Made by a program: the position numbers and the translations under genes. The notes below the pieces were generated by a model, which did not search any database, had not been told where the DNA came from, and worked only from the letters and a program-made list of their open reading frames with translations. This document shows, piece by piece, positions 30,901 to 38,065 of a stretch of DNA of 38,065 nt; the stretch's first letter is position 1; each line of letters starts with the position of its first letter. The stretch is from Treponema primitia ZAS-1 (GTDB lineage: Bacteria; Spirochaetota; Spirochaetia; Treponematales; Breznakiellaceae): NCBI RefSeq assembly GCF_000297095.1, contig NZ_AEEA01000022.1, positions 1 to 38,065 on the forward strand, in the 5' to 3' direction.

Positions 30901-32438
30901 ACTACCCGGTTCAGATAGTTCGCTACTATAGAACCGATGATCCCCGCAGTAATATTCTCCTTGGTGGCCCCCTGCTGGACCGCCTTCCGTATGTCGGAGT
31001 TGATAAACGCCGAGCAGTGCTCCCCAAACTTAAGGGGGGCATCGGCGTTCAGGGCGATAGGCCCAATATCCTTGGCGCTGTGTATGGAAAGATCCCCGGA
31101 GGCGGATTCCTCCAGGAAAGAGCCGGTTCCGGCGGAACAGGCTTCGTTCATTGCATAGTCGATGGGCACCCCGTTTTTGAGGAGCACGTACTTGGCATCC
31201 TGCCCGCCGATCTCAAAGATGGTCTCCACCTCGGGGTCAAAGTAGGTGGTCCCCACGGCATGGGCAATAATTTCGTTGTACACCCCGGGGGTTTCCAGAA
31301 ACACCCCCAGGATCTCCCGGGAGGAACCGGTGGTGGCCACCAGCCGGATATCGACATGCTTATCCCCCGTATCCGCGACAACCTTCTCCTGGATAATCCC
31401 CAGACATTCCTTCAGGGCCTTAACCGGGTCCCCGTGGGTCCGCCCGTAGTGGCTCGCCACGATCTCGTCGGTTTCGGCGTCCACCAGGCTGGCCTTGGTG
31501 GTGGTAGAACCGCCATCCACACCCAGGATGTACTTCCGGCCCGGCTGTACCTTGCCATCGGGCTTATCGAAGGTCTTTACCTTATTGGTCCAATCCTTCA
31601 AAGCGCCCAGGGCGCCAAAGCGTATCTCGTTGGGCTTCAGGAGCTGCTCAATACCCGGCAGGGGGCTTCCGGACTTGGGGGCCAGCACCGCCGCGCCCAG
31701 GGCTTCAAAAACCGAGGCTGTCTCGGGGATGATAAACTCAATATGGGGCGCCTTTTCCCGGATAAACCGAATAATATGCCGGTTCAGGGTGATGCCCCCG
31801 GCCAGAACCACCCGGCCGGAACGGATCTTCGCCCGTTTAAGGAAGTCGATAACCTTAACCGCCATCACATCGGAAAGGGACAGGACGATATCGTCCTTTG
31901 TCGCCTCCCGCTTGTTCAGCCGGTGGGTACAGTCACTCTTCATGAACACCGAACAGCGGGTCGACAGGGCGTAAACCTTGGCTTCATCGGACACCTTGTT
32001 AATATCCTCAAGCTTCATGTCCATCCGGGCAAGCTGCTGTTTAAGGAACTCCCCGGTACCGCTGGCGCACTTATTCCCGGAGAAGTTGTTGATGATCTTC
32101 CCCTCTTTGTTGAGGGAATACACCACCAGATCCTCTCCGCCCATGCTCACCACGGCATCGGCGGTCAAATTGAGAGCCCGCAGCGCCGATTCCACGCAAA
32201 GGGGCTCCAAAGTACCCGCGGCGTCAAACATAAACCGGCCTTCATTGCCCGTAACCAGGGTTGGAATCCCCTTGGGTACTTTGCCATCGCTCAAAAGCCG
32301 CCGCACCGCCGCGCCAAAATCACCCTCATGGGGGACCGCCGCGCTCCATACAACCCGCACATCAGCGGCGGATTGTCCATTCTCTACCAATACCATCTTC
32401 AAACTAGTGGAACCAATATTTATTCCTAATGACTGCAT
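27903..32438 (-). CDS. giant 2-hydroxyacyl-CoA dehydratase activator-like protein
   Basis: A 1511-residue fusion of CoA-dehydratase activation domains. Residues 1-265 and about 305-580 are two ASKHA-type ATPase domains (BcrA/BadF/HgdC family): GINIGSTSLKMVLV and ILGVDGGSTTTKASLV are phosphate-binding loops, NKCASGTGEFL and NEACSAGTGSFLEE carry the cluster cysteines. A DUF2229-type region with CQSCDNRCPIQ and GGRCNKYTN follows (about 620-760), then a dehydratase-subunit-like part to the C-terminus (PSYEEGVHANFCPITQS, TGPCRTGQYYVYY, ACLIGRVIEG). Related enzymes use ATP to drive one-electron transfer to difficult dehydrations. Proteins of this size are common in clostridia and treponemes, with substrate unknown. 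RBS AGAGGG before the ATG. Confidence 0.88.
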   Translation of the reverse strand: MQSLGINIGSTSLKMVLVENGQSAADVRVVWSAAVPHEGDFGAAVRRLLSDGKVPKGIPTLVTGNEGRFMFDAAGTLEPLCVESALRALNLTADAVVSMGGEDLVVYSLNKEGKIINNFSGNKCASGTGEFLKQQLARMDMKLEDINKVSDEAKVYALSTRCSVFMKSDCTHRLNKREATKDDIVLSLSDVMAVKVIDFLKRAKIRSGRVVLAGGITLNRHIIRFIREKAPHIEFIIPETASVFEALGAAVLAPKSGSPLPGIEQLLKPNEIRFGALGALKDWTNKVKTFDKPDGKVQPGRKYILGVDGGSTTTKASLVDAETDEIVASHYGRTHGDPVKALKECLGIIQEKVVADTGDKHVDIRLVATTGSSREILGVFLETPGVYNEIIAHAVGTTYFDPEVETIFEIGGQDAKYVLLKNGVPIDYAMNEACSAGTGSFLEESASGDLSIHSAKDIGPIALNADAPLKFGEHCSAFINSDIRKAVQQGATKENITAGIIGSIVANYLNRVVGNRTIGGKIFLQGGVAKNVAVPLAFAMMLDKEILVPPSPELMGCFGVALLAKRKNADGLLEEKPVIIDDLLTREIGYERVFTCQSCDNRCPIQVLSVGGAGGRKYMFGGRCNKYTNMRKAVKDVPVFDYVEKRQKLLFEEFAAPVSPAALQRLKLSEAAANKAEVLSGGSEALKTAQFSAASPAPSTVTAADYKRNFVVGIPRAFSVHTLYPLYSWFFHELGIQTFLSTEVAHAGVARAESTYCFPAEIAHGAVQDCLDKGADYILLPHFRDMPSYEEGVHANFCPITQSLPYYIEKAFPDVDKKKFLPLVVSFKFGEGKALELFRVMTDLLGIDPAETKAAFDKALEKQYAYFAAMRQLGKEAIADARKANRPVIAILGRPYNAFTAEANMGIPRKFTTRGFSIVPFDILPFEDEDIFPNMYWYYGQQDVKSAALLKKEDNIYVTYITNFSCAPDSFILHYLKWFMGQKPFLVLELDSHSADAGVDTRVEAFLDIIDGYRAKKDAVEGERYSNGWRFVAERTTGKNFDLRIDNDKTGEKVPIVGNKRVKVLLSSMGAISTEYMSAAVRHQGINAVSLPVATNKTIQLARAHASGKECVPSHLVLGGALQFFFSEQYRKDELYLLFVPITTGPCRTGQYYVYYENLFKDLRLENVVIFILSADNSYGELGGAFVKEMWRGFVLADYLKDIQTALKAVAVEPEKALKEFEKSWRKVMHAVEFSPNDIWKELEQVATDVKKIPLKRKVVDCPKVLVVGEIYVRRDDFAVGELTDLMSERGIVVKVAGIAEWIHYLDFVREYALKKLIKLRKPGTRLFSKPWRDLKKLEIEEWWKHSIEKKTLAILEPTGLIPKTPHDMHEIMEYTQKHFVNLELNSEIAVSSGAAAAAMEHGYSGIVNISPFACLIGRVIEGLFTPWARERNYPILSVEVDGNLLPPNIVNKLNIFMVNVLRFKGSNDLSSLVDKAGSHNKRFDIYSGTNNEQGTGGAGKAEKEKELVGK

Positions 32439-32452
32439 AATCCCTCTCTAAA

Positions 32453-32498
32453 TGCGGCGATTGCCGCACAATTAAATCAAAACGAAACAAAGTTTCGT
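32453..32498 (-). other. two hairpins in the leader of the activator-like gene
   Basis: TGCGGC-GATT-GCCGCA (32453-32468) and ACGAAAC-AAA-GTTTCGT (32482-32498), both perfect, lie between promoter and start codon. Neither has a U-run. They could be operators or message-stabilising stems. Unassigned. Confidence 0.4.
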
Positions 32499-32528
32499 AT
32501 TACATGGAAGTTTTGAATGTGAATATCT

Positions 32529-32557
32529 ATTTTACCAATCCCATCAAATTGATTCAA
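32529..32557 (-). promoter_or_regulatory. candidate promoter of the activator-like gene
   Basis: On the minus strand TTGAAT (32557-32552), 17 bases, TAAAAT (32534-32529). Leader of about 85 bases. Confidence 0.5.
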
Positions 32558-32613
32558 TAGAGCCCATTCCTCATTTCCCCCTGCAAAAAAACAACCAAAT
32601 GCTAAAAAACTAC

Positions 32614-32661
32614 TTGCCTTTCCTCCAAATAAGATTTATATTAATAATGATAATTATTATT
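32614..32661 (+). promoter_or_regulatory. perR promoter with Fur/PerR box
   Basis: TTGCCT (32614-32619), 17 bases, TATATT (32637-32642), followed at once by the 19-base AATAATGATAATTATTATT (32643-32661). This matches the Fur consensus GATAATGATAATCATTATC at 16 of 19 positions and is nearly palindromic. A repressor bound there would block the start site, so the regulator gene is probably autoregulated. Confidence 0.8.
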
Positions 32662-32674
32662 GAATAGAGGGATT

Positions 32675-33115
32675 ATGTCAATAGCTAATGCGGACAGAAA
32701 GCATAGTAAAAAAAGGGACGCGATTTTAGAGCGCATCCGGTCCACCACCTCCCATCCCGGCGCCCAGTGGGTATACGATCAGCTAAAATCGGATATCCCC
32801 GGCCTTTCTCTGGCCACGGTGTACCGGAACATCAACCTATTCCGGCGGGAAGGGTCGGTGATATCCGTAGGGGTTGTTGACGGAGAAGAACGGTTTGACG
32901 GCCGGGTGGCGCCCCATCCCCATTTTGTATGCGATTGCTGCGGCAGGGTCATAGATTACGATGCTCCGGAACTTCCGGCTGAATTTTCCAAAATTATGGA
33001 AAATTTAAAGAATTTGTCCCATACTCAAGATGGGTTCGTTATTGATTACCGCAAGACCGTATTCAGCGGCCTTTGCGCCGAGTGTGTACATAAGCAAGTG
33101 AAAACCACGGCTTAA
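32675..33115 (+). CDS. perR: Fur-family regulator, probably PerR
   Basis: A 146-residue Fur-family repressor. The winged helix is residues 10-80 (HPGAQWVYDQLKSDIPGLSLATVYRNINLF is the recognition region), followed by HPHFVCDCCGRVIDY and a second cysteine pair in FSGLCAECV, the structural zinc site. The start is ATG 32675 with AGAGGG upstream; the open frame reaches TTG 32660 inside the operator. The neighbour 36 bases downstream is a reverse rubrerythrin, a peroxide-detoxifying protein, which favours PerR (peroxide sensing) over Fur. The box at 32643 fits either. Confidence 0.85.
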   Translation: MSIANADRKHSKKRDAILERIRSTTSHPGAQWVYDQLKSDIPGLSLATVYRNINLFRREGSVISVGVVDGEERFDGRVAPHPHFVCDCCGRVIDYDAPELPAEFSKIMENLKNLSHTQDGFVIDYRKTVFSGLCAECVHKQVKTTA

Positions 33116-33151
33116 GCCGTTGTATATATTTTTGAGAATGGAGAGTGTGTT

Positions 33152-33694
33152 ATGAAGAAATGGGTATGTCAAGTTTGCGGGTACGTTTTTACCGGGGATA
33201 AGGCTCCTGATGTCTGTCCGCAATGTAAAGCTCCGGCGTCCAAGTTCACCGAGCAGAAAGAAGGGGCCGCCTATGCCGCGGTTCATACCGTTGGTGTCGC
33301 CAAGGGCGTTGAAGAGGATATCCTGACCGATCTTAGGGCCAACTTTAACGGCGAATGCACCGAAGTGGGCATGTACCTGGCCATGGGCCGGGTCGCCGAA
33401 CGGGAAGGCTATCCCGAAATTGCGGAAGCCTTCAAACGCTATGCCTTTGAGGAAGCGGATCATGCTTCCCGGTTTGCCGAACTTCTGGGCGAAGTCATCA
33501 CCGACAGCACCAAGAAAAACCTGGAACTCCGGGCGGAAGCCGAACACGGCGCCTGCGCCGGCAAGGTCGACCTGGCCAAACGCGCCAAGGAACGGAACTA
33601 CGACGCCATCCACGATACGGTCCACGAAATGGCCCGTGACGAAGCCCGCCACGGCGCCGGCTTTGTGGGGCTGCTGAAACGGTATTTCAAATAA
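33152..33694 (+). CDS. reverse rubrerythrin
   Basis: A 180-residue NADH-peroxidase-type protein with the domains in reversed order. The rubredoxin domain comes first (WVCQVCGYVFTG and VCPQCKAP, four iron-binding cysteines, residues 1-40), then a ferritin-like di-iron bundle (about 50-180) with ligands in the ECTEVGMY, EEADHASRF, AEHGAC and DEARHGAGF segments. Such proteins scavenge hydrogen peroxide and oxygen in anaerobes and are typical PerR targets. It has its own strong terminator and probably shares the perR promoter. Confidence 0.92.
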   Translation: MKKWVCQVCGYVFTGDKAPDVCPQCKAPASKFTEQKEGAAYAAVHTVGVAKGVEEDILTDLRANFNGECTEVGMYLAMGRVAEREGYPEIAEAFKRYAFEEADHASRFAELLGEVITDSTKKNLELRAEAEHGACAGKVDLAKRAKERNYDAIHDTVHEMARDEARHGAGFVGLLKRYFK

Positions 33695-33715
33695 GCCATT
33701 AAGGCGAGATATCAG

Positions 33716-33759
33716 GGGCGCGGAACGGGAAGAGAGGCCCGTTTCGCGCCCAGTTTTTT
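33716..33759 (+). terminator. terminator of perR-reverse rubrerythrin
   Basis: GGGCGCGGAACGGG (33716-33729) pairs with CCCGTTTCGCGCCC (33738-33751), 14 pairs with one G-T, followed by six T at 33754-33759. Confidence 0.92.
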
Positions 33760-33786
33760 GAAGTACCTCCTTTCTCCAGACTGCCG

Positions 33787-33815
33787 TTGACCCCCTGCCA
33801 TATATTGGATACATT
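33787..33815 (+). promoter_or_regulatory. promoter of the gntR operon with candidate operator
   Basis: TTGACC (33787-33792), 17 bases, TACATT (33810-33815). The sequence TGGATACATT (33806-33815) covers the -10 box and recurs just after the -10 box of the transporter promoter at 35091-35100. Start expected near 33822, almost at the TTG codon, so the transcript may be leaderless. Confidence 0.5.
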
Positions 33816-33824
33816 TTTGATATC

Positions 33825-34433
33825 TTGGATAAAATTGATCGTCGGCAAACCAGGGATATCATTGCCGCCATGCTTCGTCAGAACATTTTCTCCGGAAAAC
33901 TCGCTGATGGGGAAGAGTTGGGGCAAGAGGAACTCGCGGAAAAATTGCGACTATCCCGTATGCCGGTGCGGGAAGCTTTCCAGCTTCTGGAGACCGAGGG
34001 GTTTTTTCGGCGTCTGCCCAACCGTCACATGCAGGTAGTGGGGCCCCGGGAAAAAACCATTCGGGAAACGTTCAGTCTCCTGGCGGCGGTGGAAACGGAA
34101 ATTGCCCTGCTGGCCCTCCGGAACGGGGTGGATCTTTCCCCCCTGGAAAATGCCGGCGAAAGTCAGTTTCACCACACCCTTTCCCGTATAAGCGGTAACT
34201 ATTATATAGAGCGTATCCATGCGGGGCTCCTGAACGGATATCCCCGGTATGTGTGGGAAAGTCTGCCCGGGCGAGATGATGCGGCAGCCTTGCAGCGGAA
34301 TATGCTGGACGCCCTGAAGTCCGCCGATGAAGCAGCCGCAGTCCGGGCAATCGGAAAATACTATCGATCCCTGGCGGAGGCCCTCATCTCGCCGGTAAAG
34401 GAGACCAGTGTTGGGCAATCTGGAGCCAATTAA
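33825..34433 (+). CDS. GntR-family regulator (FadR/FCD type) 1
   Basis: A 202-residue transcription factor. The winged helix is residues 5-70 (LADGEELGQEELAEKLRLSRMPVREAFQLLETEGFF), the rest an all-helical FCD-type ligand domain that is short and less conserved, without the full metal-binding histidine set. The TTG start is needed to keep the first helix; the next ATG (33870) would cut it. No ribosome site is visible, consistent with a leaderless start. It overlaps the second gntR by 26 bases. Likely controls the carboxylate genes downstream. Confidence 0.82.
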   Translation: MDKIDRRQTRDIIAAMLRQNIFSGKLADGEELGQEELAEKLRLSRMPVREAFQLLETEGFFRRLPNRHMQVVGPREKTIRETFSLLAAVETEIALLALRNGVDLSPLENAGESQFHHTLSRISGNYYIERIHAGLLNGYPRYVWESLPGRDDAAALQRNMLDALKSADEAAAVRAIGKYYRSLAEALISPVKETSVGQSGAN

Positions 34434-35055
34434 GCTGCTCCCCGCCAGAGAACGGGTAGCATCGGTACTACGCAAGGCCATTTTATCCCGGGAAATGACC
34501 GAGGGATCCATCATCACCCTGGAAGGGATAGCCTCCCAGCTTGAGGTGTCCAGCACCCCGGTCCGGGAGGCTTTCCAGATCCTCGTCCGGGACGGCCTTA
34601 TCAAACAACGGCTTAACCGGAGCGTCGAAGTCCTGGGCATTACCCCCAGGGTGATTCGGGACCACTACGAAACCCGGGCAGTACTGGAACAGGCCGCCGC
34701 CGCCGCAGTCTGCCGGAACAGGGCGGATACCCAGGAAATAACAGACGCCTATTATGGGTCACATGAAGCCCTGGAAGCGGGGAACTCCACTAACTATTCC
34801 AATTATAACCAGGCCTTTCATGTGGCAATCTGGACCGCTGCGGGGAATGATAAAATTAAGACACTCCTCTCGGAGATGTGGAACGGCCTATCAATGGGCC
34901 ATAAGGTAACGGAAGAAGAATACGCCCGGATATCCATTTCGGAACATAAAAAAATCCTCGAAGCCCTGCTGGATTGGAATGAAGCCCTTGCCCGGGAACT
35001 GATGGGCGCTCATATCATCCGGAGTATGGAAAACATTCTAACCCATTTTTCGTAA
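34408..35055 (+). CDS. GntR-family regulator (FadR/FCD type) 2
   Basis: A 215-residue regulator, a paralogue of the previous gene: winged helix SIITLEGIASQLEVSSTPVREAFQILVRDGLI, then an FCD-type helical domain with TRAVLEQAAAAAVC and FHVAIWTAAGN and a late histidine (GAHIIRSMENIL). The GTG at 34408 has AAAGGAG just upstream; TTG at 34411 is an alternative. Two GntR genes in tandem suggest a heterodimer or two separate signals acting on the same target operon. Confidence 0.85.
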   Translation: MLGNLEPIKLLPARERVASVLRKAILSREMTEGSIITLEGIASQLEVSSTPVREAFQILVRDGLIKQRLNRSVEVLGITPRVIRDHYETRAVLEQAAAAAVCRNRADTQEITDAYYGSHEALEAGNSTNYSNYNQAFHVAIWTAAGNDKIKTLLSEMWNGLSMGHKVTEEEYARISISEHKKILEALLDWNEALARELMGAHIIRSMENILTHFS

Positions 35056-35061
35056 AAAAAT

Positions 35062-35119
35062 TTGACAAATAACCAAATAGGGTGTAATAATGGATACATT
35101 ATCATATATAAATGATAAT
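35062..35119 (+). promoter_or_regulatory. transporter promoter with operator-like repeats
   Basis: TTGACA (35062-35067), 17 bases, TAATAA (35085-35090), then TGGATACATT (35091-35100) at the start site, the same ten bases as in the gntR promoter. A perfect 8-base inverted repeat ATTATCAT/ATGATAAT (35098-35105 and 35112-35119) follows. These are good candidates for GntR binding. Confidence 0.6.
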
Positions 35120-35144
35120 AAGTCTATATGAGAGAGGTATAGAA

Positions 35145-36416
35145 ATGAGTCCCATCACCATTACCCTGATTTTTCTGCTCTTTGCCGTCATCATGTTTAT
35201 CTGGGAAAAAATTCCCCTGGCCCTGACATCCATGATCGTCGCTATCGGATTGGTACTTGCCAAGGTTCTGGACGCCAGGACAGCCTTTGCCGGTTTCGTA
35301 AATACCAATGTCATTCTTTTTGTGGCTATGTTTATCGTCGGGGGGGCTCTCTTCGAAACCGGTATGGCCAGCAAAATCGGCGGCCTGGTAACCCGGTTTG
35401 CCAAAACCGAACGGCAGCTCATCGTCGCCGTTATGGTTATCACCGGCCTTATGTCGGGCGTCCTTTCCAATACCGGTACAGCCGCGGTACTTATCCCCGT
35501 AGTAATCGGTATTGCCGCAAAATCCGGCTTTTCCCGCTCCAAGCTGCTGATGCCCCTGGTATTTGCCGCAGCCATGGGGGGTAACCTCTCCCTGATAGGC
35601 GCCCCGGGAAACCTCATCGCCCAGAGCGCTCTGGAAAAAATCGGTCTTCGCTTCGGTTTCTTTGAATATGGCCTCATCGGTCTCCCGGTCCTGGCAGTGG
35701 GTATCCTCTATTTTGCCGTCTTTGGCTATAAACTCCTTCCCGCCGCAAAAGGGGGTACCGATTCAGCTTTTAGCGAAATCGTTGATTACAGCCATGTACC
35801 GGCCTGGAAACAGAACCTTTCATTGATCATCATACTTGTAGCCGTTTTTGGCATGATTTTTGAAAGTAAGATAGGGATACCCCTGCATGTTACCGGTTCC
35901 ATAGGGGCGATACTTCTGGTGCTTACCGGGGTTATTTCGGAAAAACAAGCCTATAAATCCATTGATATGCAGACCATATTCCTCTTCGGCGGAACCCTGG
36001 CCTTGGCCGCCGCCCTGGAAAGCTCCAAGGCCGGCGCCGCTATTGCCGATACGGTGATAGGCCTCTTAGGCAAGGAGGCATCCCCCTTCGCCCTCATGGT
36101 AGCGGTTTTCCTTATCGCAGTGGTACTGACCAACTTCATGTCCAATACCGCAACCACTGCCCTGCTGGTCCCTATCAGTCTTTCCATTGCCACCACCATG
36201 GGCGCCGATCCCCGGGCGGTCCTGATGGCCACCGTCATCGGCGGTTCCATGGCCTACGCAACCCCCATCGGTATGCCTGCCAACACCATGGTACTCAGTG
36301 TTGGGGGCTATAAATTCCGGGACTACCTTAAGGCCGGGCTCCCGCTCATTGTTGTAGCCGCCGTAGTGGCGCTCAGTCTACTTCCGATTTTATTTCCCTT
36401 CTTTCCAAAAGGGTAG
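35145..36416 (+). CDS. SLC13/DASS-type anion (dicarboxylate) transporter
   Basis: A 423-residue transporter with 10-12 membrane helices and two inverted halves, each with an SNT signature (GVLSNTGTAAVLIP near residue 115 and FMSNTATTALLVPISLS near 335), as in sodium-coupled di- and tricarboxylate carriers. GAPGNLIAQSAL and GMPANTMVLSVGGY are the matching hairpin tips. The start at 35145 follows GAGAGG; the open frame begins at 35112 within the operator. It stands directly before a fumarase/tartrate dehydratase pair, so uptake of fumarate, malate, tartrate or a similar acid is likely. Confidence 0.85.
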   Translation: MSPITITLIFLLFAVIMFIWEKIPLALTSMIVAIGLVLAKVLDARTAFAGFVNTNVILFVAMFIVGGALFETGMASKIGGLVTRFAKTERQLIVAVMVITGLMSGVLSNTGTAAVLIPVVIGIAAKSGFSRSKLLMPLVFAAAMGGNLSLIGAPGNLIAQSALEKIGLRFGFFEYGLIGLPVLAVGILYFAVFGYKLLPAAKGGTDSAFSEIVDYSHVPAWKQNLSLIIILVAVFGMIFESKIGIPLHVTGSIGAILLVLTGVISEKQAYKSIDMQTIFLFGGTLALAAALESSKAGAAIADTVIGLLGKEASPFALMVAVFLIAVVLTNFMSNTATTALLVPISLSIATTMGADPRAVLMATVIGGSMAYATPIGMPANTMVLSVGGYKFRDYLKAGLPLIVVAAVVALSLLPILFPFFPKG

Positions 36417-36444
36417 AAACAGTATCTTACAAGGAGATTTATAC

Positions 36445-37347
36445 ATGCCAAATAAAAATGAATTCGTAACACTCATGACCGATACCATGGCCAAGTTTGT
36501 AGCCCTGGTCGGGAAAAAGCTCCCCGACGATGTGGAAGCCAAGTTAATTGAGCTGCGCAAAGGGGAGACAAGTCCCCTGGCCAAAACTATCTACGACACC
36601 ATGTTCGAGAATCAGCGGCTGGCGGAGGAATTGAACCGCCCCAGCTGCCAGGACACCGGGGTTCTCCAGTTTTTCGTAAAGGCGGGAACCGGTTTCCCCC
36701 TGCTCGGAGAAATCGAGCGGATACTTACCGATGCGGTGCTCAAGGCCACCGTGGAAGCCCCGCTGCGCCACAACAGTGTTGAAACCTTTGACGAGTACAA
36801 CACCGGGAAAAATGTAGGAAAGGGAACTCCAAGCGTATTCTGGGAAATAGTTCCCGACAAGGATACTGTTGAGATTGATGTTTATATGGCCGGCGGCGGC
36901 TGCACCCTGCCGGGGAAAGCCATGGTGCTCATGCCCGGCGCCGGCTACGAAGGGGTCACCCAGTTCGTCCTGGACGTGATGACCAGCTACGGCCTCAATG
37001 CCTGTCCGCCCCTGCTGGTCGGTGTTGGGGTAGCGACCTCGGTGGAAACCGCCGCCCTACTCTCCAAAAAAGCCCTGATGCGCCCCCTGGGATCACACAA
37101 TTCCAATGAACGGGCGGCCAAGCTGGAAACACTCCTGGAGACGGGGATCAACAAGATCGGCCTTGGCCCCCAGGGCATGTCCGGCGCCTATTCAGTAATG
37201 GGTGTACATATTGAAAACACCGCCCGGCATCCCTCCACCATCGGAGTTGCGGTGAATATCGGCTGCTGGTCCCACCGCCGGGGGCATATCAACTTTGACA
37301 GCCGGATCAACCATACCATCACCACCCACAAGGAGGCTGTACTATAA
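36445..37347 (+). CDS. class I fumarase / L-tartrate dehydratase, alpha subunit
   Basis: A 300-residue iron-sulfur hydro-lyase subunit. The cluster cysteines are in RPSCQDTGVLQFF, MAGGGCTLPGKAM and YGLNACPPLLVGVG. Together with the next gene it forms the oxygen-sensitive enzyme that interconverts fumarate and malate or dehydrates L-tartrate; the two activities cannot be separated from sequence here. Ribosome site AAGGAG before the ATG. The TAA stop overlaps the beta start by one base. In context it would process the acid imported by the SLC13-type carrier. Confidence 0.9.
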   Translation: MPNKNEFVTLMTDTMAKFVALVGKKLPDDVEAKLIELRKGETSPLAKTIYDTMFENQRLAEELNRPSCQDTGVLQFFVKAGTGFPLLGEIERILTDAVLKATVEAPLRHNSVETFDEYNTGKNVGKGTPSVFWEIVPDKDTVEIDVYMAGGGCTLPGKAMVLMPGAGYEGVTQFVLDVMTSYGLNACPPLLVGVGVATSVETAALLSKKALMRPLGSHNSNERAAKLETLLETGINKIGLGPQGMSGAYSVMGVHIENTARHPSTIGVAVNIGCWSHRRGHINFDSRINHTITTHKEAVL

Positions 37348-37958
37348 TGGCCAAAAAAATACTCACCACGCCGATCCAAGATGAAGACCTGGCAGACATC
37401 AGAATCGGCGATATCATCTACCTGAACGGACATCTGATCACCTGCCGGGACGTGGCCCACCGCCGCCTGATCGAGCACAAGATGCCCCTCCCGGTGGATC
37501 TGAGGGGGAAGGCCATTTTCCACGCCGGTCCCATCATCAAGCCCCTGGGGAATGATAAATTCCTCATGGTATCCGTAGGCCCTACTACCTCAATGCGGAT
37601 GGAAAAATTCGAAAAGGAATTTGTCGCCCAGACCGGGGTCAAACTGATAGTCGGCAAGGGAGGCATGGGTTCCAATACGGAAGCAGCCTGCAAGGAGCAT
37701 AAGGCCCTGCACGTGGTTTTTCCCGCAGGCTGTGCAGTGGTTGCCGCCACCCAGGTGGAGGAGATCGAACAGGCCGAATGGCGGGATCTCGGCATGCCCG
37801 AAACCCTCTGGGTCTGTCGTGTCAAGGAATTCGGCCCCCTCATCGTATCTATTGATACCTACGGCGACAATCTCTTTGAAAAGAACAAGCTGGTATTTAA
37901 CCAGCGTAAGGATGAGGTGTATAAGGAAATAGCATCCCAGGTAAGCTTTATTAAATGA
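37347..37958 (+). CDS. class I fumarase / L-tartrate dehydratase, beta subunit
   Basis: A 203-residue partner subunit. Family motifs: DLRGKAIFHAGPIIKP, SVGPTTSMRMEKF and KGGMGSNTEAACKEHKALHVVFPAGCAV. Length is close to both fumarase beta subunits and TtdB. Starts in the alpha stop codon (TAATG), a strong sign of coupled synthesis in equal amounts. Last gene of the gntR-transporter-dehydratase region. Confidence 0.9.
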   Translation: MAKKILTTPIQDEDLADIRIGDIIYLNGHLITCRDVAHRRLIEHKMPLPVDLRGKAIFHAGPIIKPLGNDKFLMVSVGPTTSMRMEKFEKEFVAQTGVKLIVGKGGMGSNTEAACKEHKALHVVFPAGCAVVAATQVEEIEQAEWRDLGMPETLWVCRVKEFGPLIVSIDTYGDNLFEKNKLVFNQRKDEVYKEIASQVSFIK

Positions 37959-38020
37959 TTTATTTCCAAACCTGGTATTTTGAAAAAGCTGCAAACAAAA
38001 GCCATTTAAAATAATGTCAG

Positions 38021-38061
38021 CGGGGCTCCGGTTCAGGAAAATTTTCTGTTCCGGAGCCCCG
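38021..38061 (+). terminator. terminator hairpin after the dehydratase operon
   Basis: CGGGGCTCCGG (38021-38031) pairs perfectly with CCGGAGCCCCG (38051-38061), with further pairing inside the loop around GAAAATTTTC. The window ends four bases later, so the U-run cannot be seen. Confidence 0.75.
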
Positions 38062-38065
38062 ACCG

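Noticed and set aside
31017..32429. 470-codon plus-strand reading frame opposite the activator-like gene
   Set aside because: It is a shadow of a strongly conserved minus-strand protein and its translation has low-complexity, unrecognisable composition and no ribosome site.
1..38065. CRISPR array, complete insertion sequence, rRNA or prophage genes
   Set aside because: No spaced identical repeats, transposase, integrase, rRNA or phage structural genes were seen.

Overview
This 38 kb window most likely comes from a free-living or gut-symbiotic spirochaete, closest in feel to the termite-gut Treponema (T. primitia / T. azotonutricium type). This is an inference from gene content, not a database match: a type III glutamine synthetase behind a textbook sigma-54 promoter, a giant 2-hydroxyacyl-CoA dehydratase activator-like protein, a reverse rubrerythrin beside a PerR/Fur gene, short-signal lipoproteins ending in cysteine, and mildly GC-rich DNA with strong GGAGG ribosome sites.

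Layout. 1-2541: 3' end of a frameshifted beta-propeller (SBBP-type) protein, a small hypothetical protein, a MITE-like element with terminal inverted repeats, a membrane protein and a divergent NarL-type histidine kinase with no partner regulator. 2621-4997: glnN with sigma-54 promoter, possible upstream activator site and terminator. 5074-12178: a minus-strand operon of four lipoproteins and a TonB-dependent receptor, plus a divergent fifth lipoprotein; four of the five lipoproteins carry the same tandem repeat domain and the other is an FGE/SUMF1-type protein. 12194-15320: a TroA/ZnuABC-type ABC transporter co-transcribed with a SAM methyltransferase. 15379-16977: an AAA ATPase with a C-terminal PD-(D/E)XK nuclease signature. 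16996-18151: a second methyltransferase with a long structured leader. 18194-23380: a five-gene Nik/Opp-type ABC transporter. 23386-26112: a CbiMN-CbiQ-CbiO cobalt/nickel ECF transporter. 26254-27871: tRNA-Leu(UAA), tatD, a small hypothetical protein and a decayed toxin-antitoxin pair. 27903-33759: the CoA-dehydratase activator-like giant, then perR and reverse rubrerythrin. 33787-38061: two GntR regulators, an SLC13-type anion transporter and a two-subunit class I fumarase/tartrate dehydratase.

How the genes work together. The central 20 kb reads as one uptake system for transition metal, metal chelate or corrinoid: an outer-membrane TonB receptor with surface lipoproteins, three different inner-membrane importers (TroA-type, Nik-type, Cbi ECF-type) and two methyltransferases.

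The most exciting signal is in the leaders. Six transcription units in this region (receptor operon, lipoprotein, ABC-methyltransferase operon, methyltransferase, nik operon, cbi operon) each start at a sigma-70 promoter with a 17-nt spacer. Each is followed by small hairpins with the same terminal pentaloop AUGAA (sometimes AUGGA or CUGAA), while the stems differ completely in sequence and stay paired. Three copies share one architecture: hairpin, 8-nt linker, hairpin overlapping the 5' arm of an intrinsic terminator. I know of no riboswitch or protein-binding RNA class that matches, and I propose it as a previously undescribed cis-regulatory RNA family governing this uptake regulon. Its ligand or binding partner is unknown.
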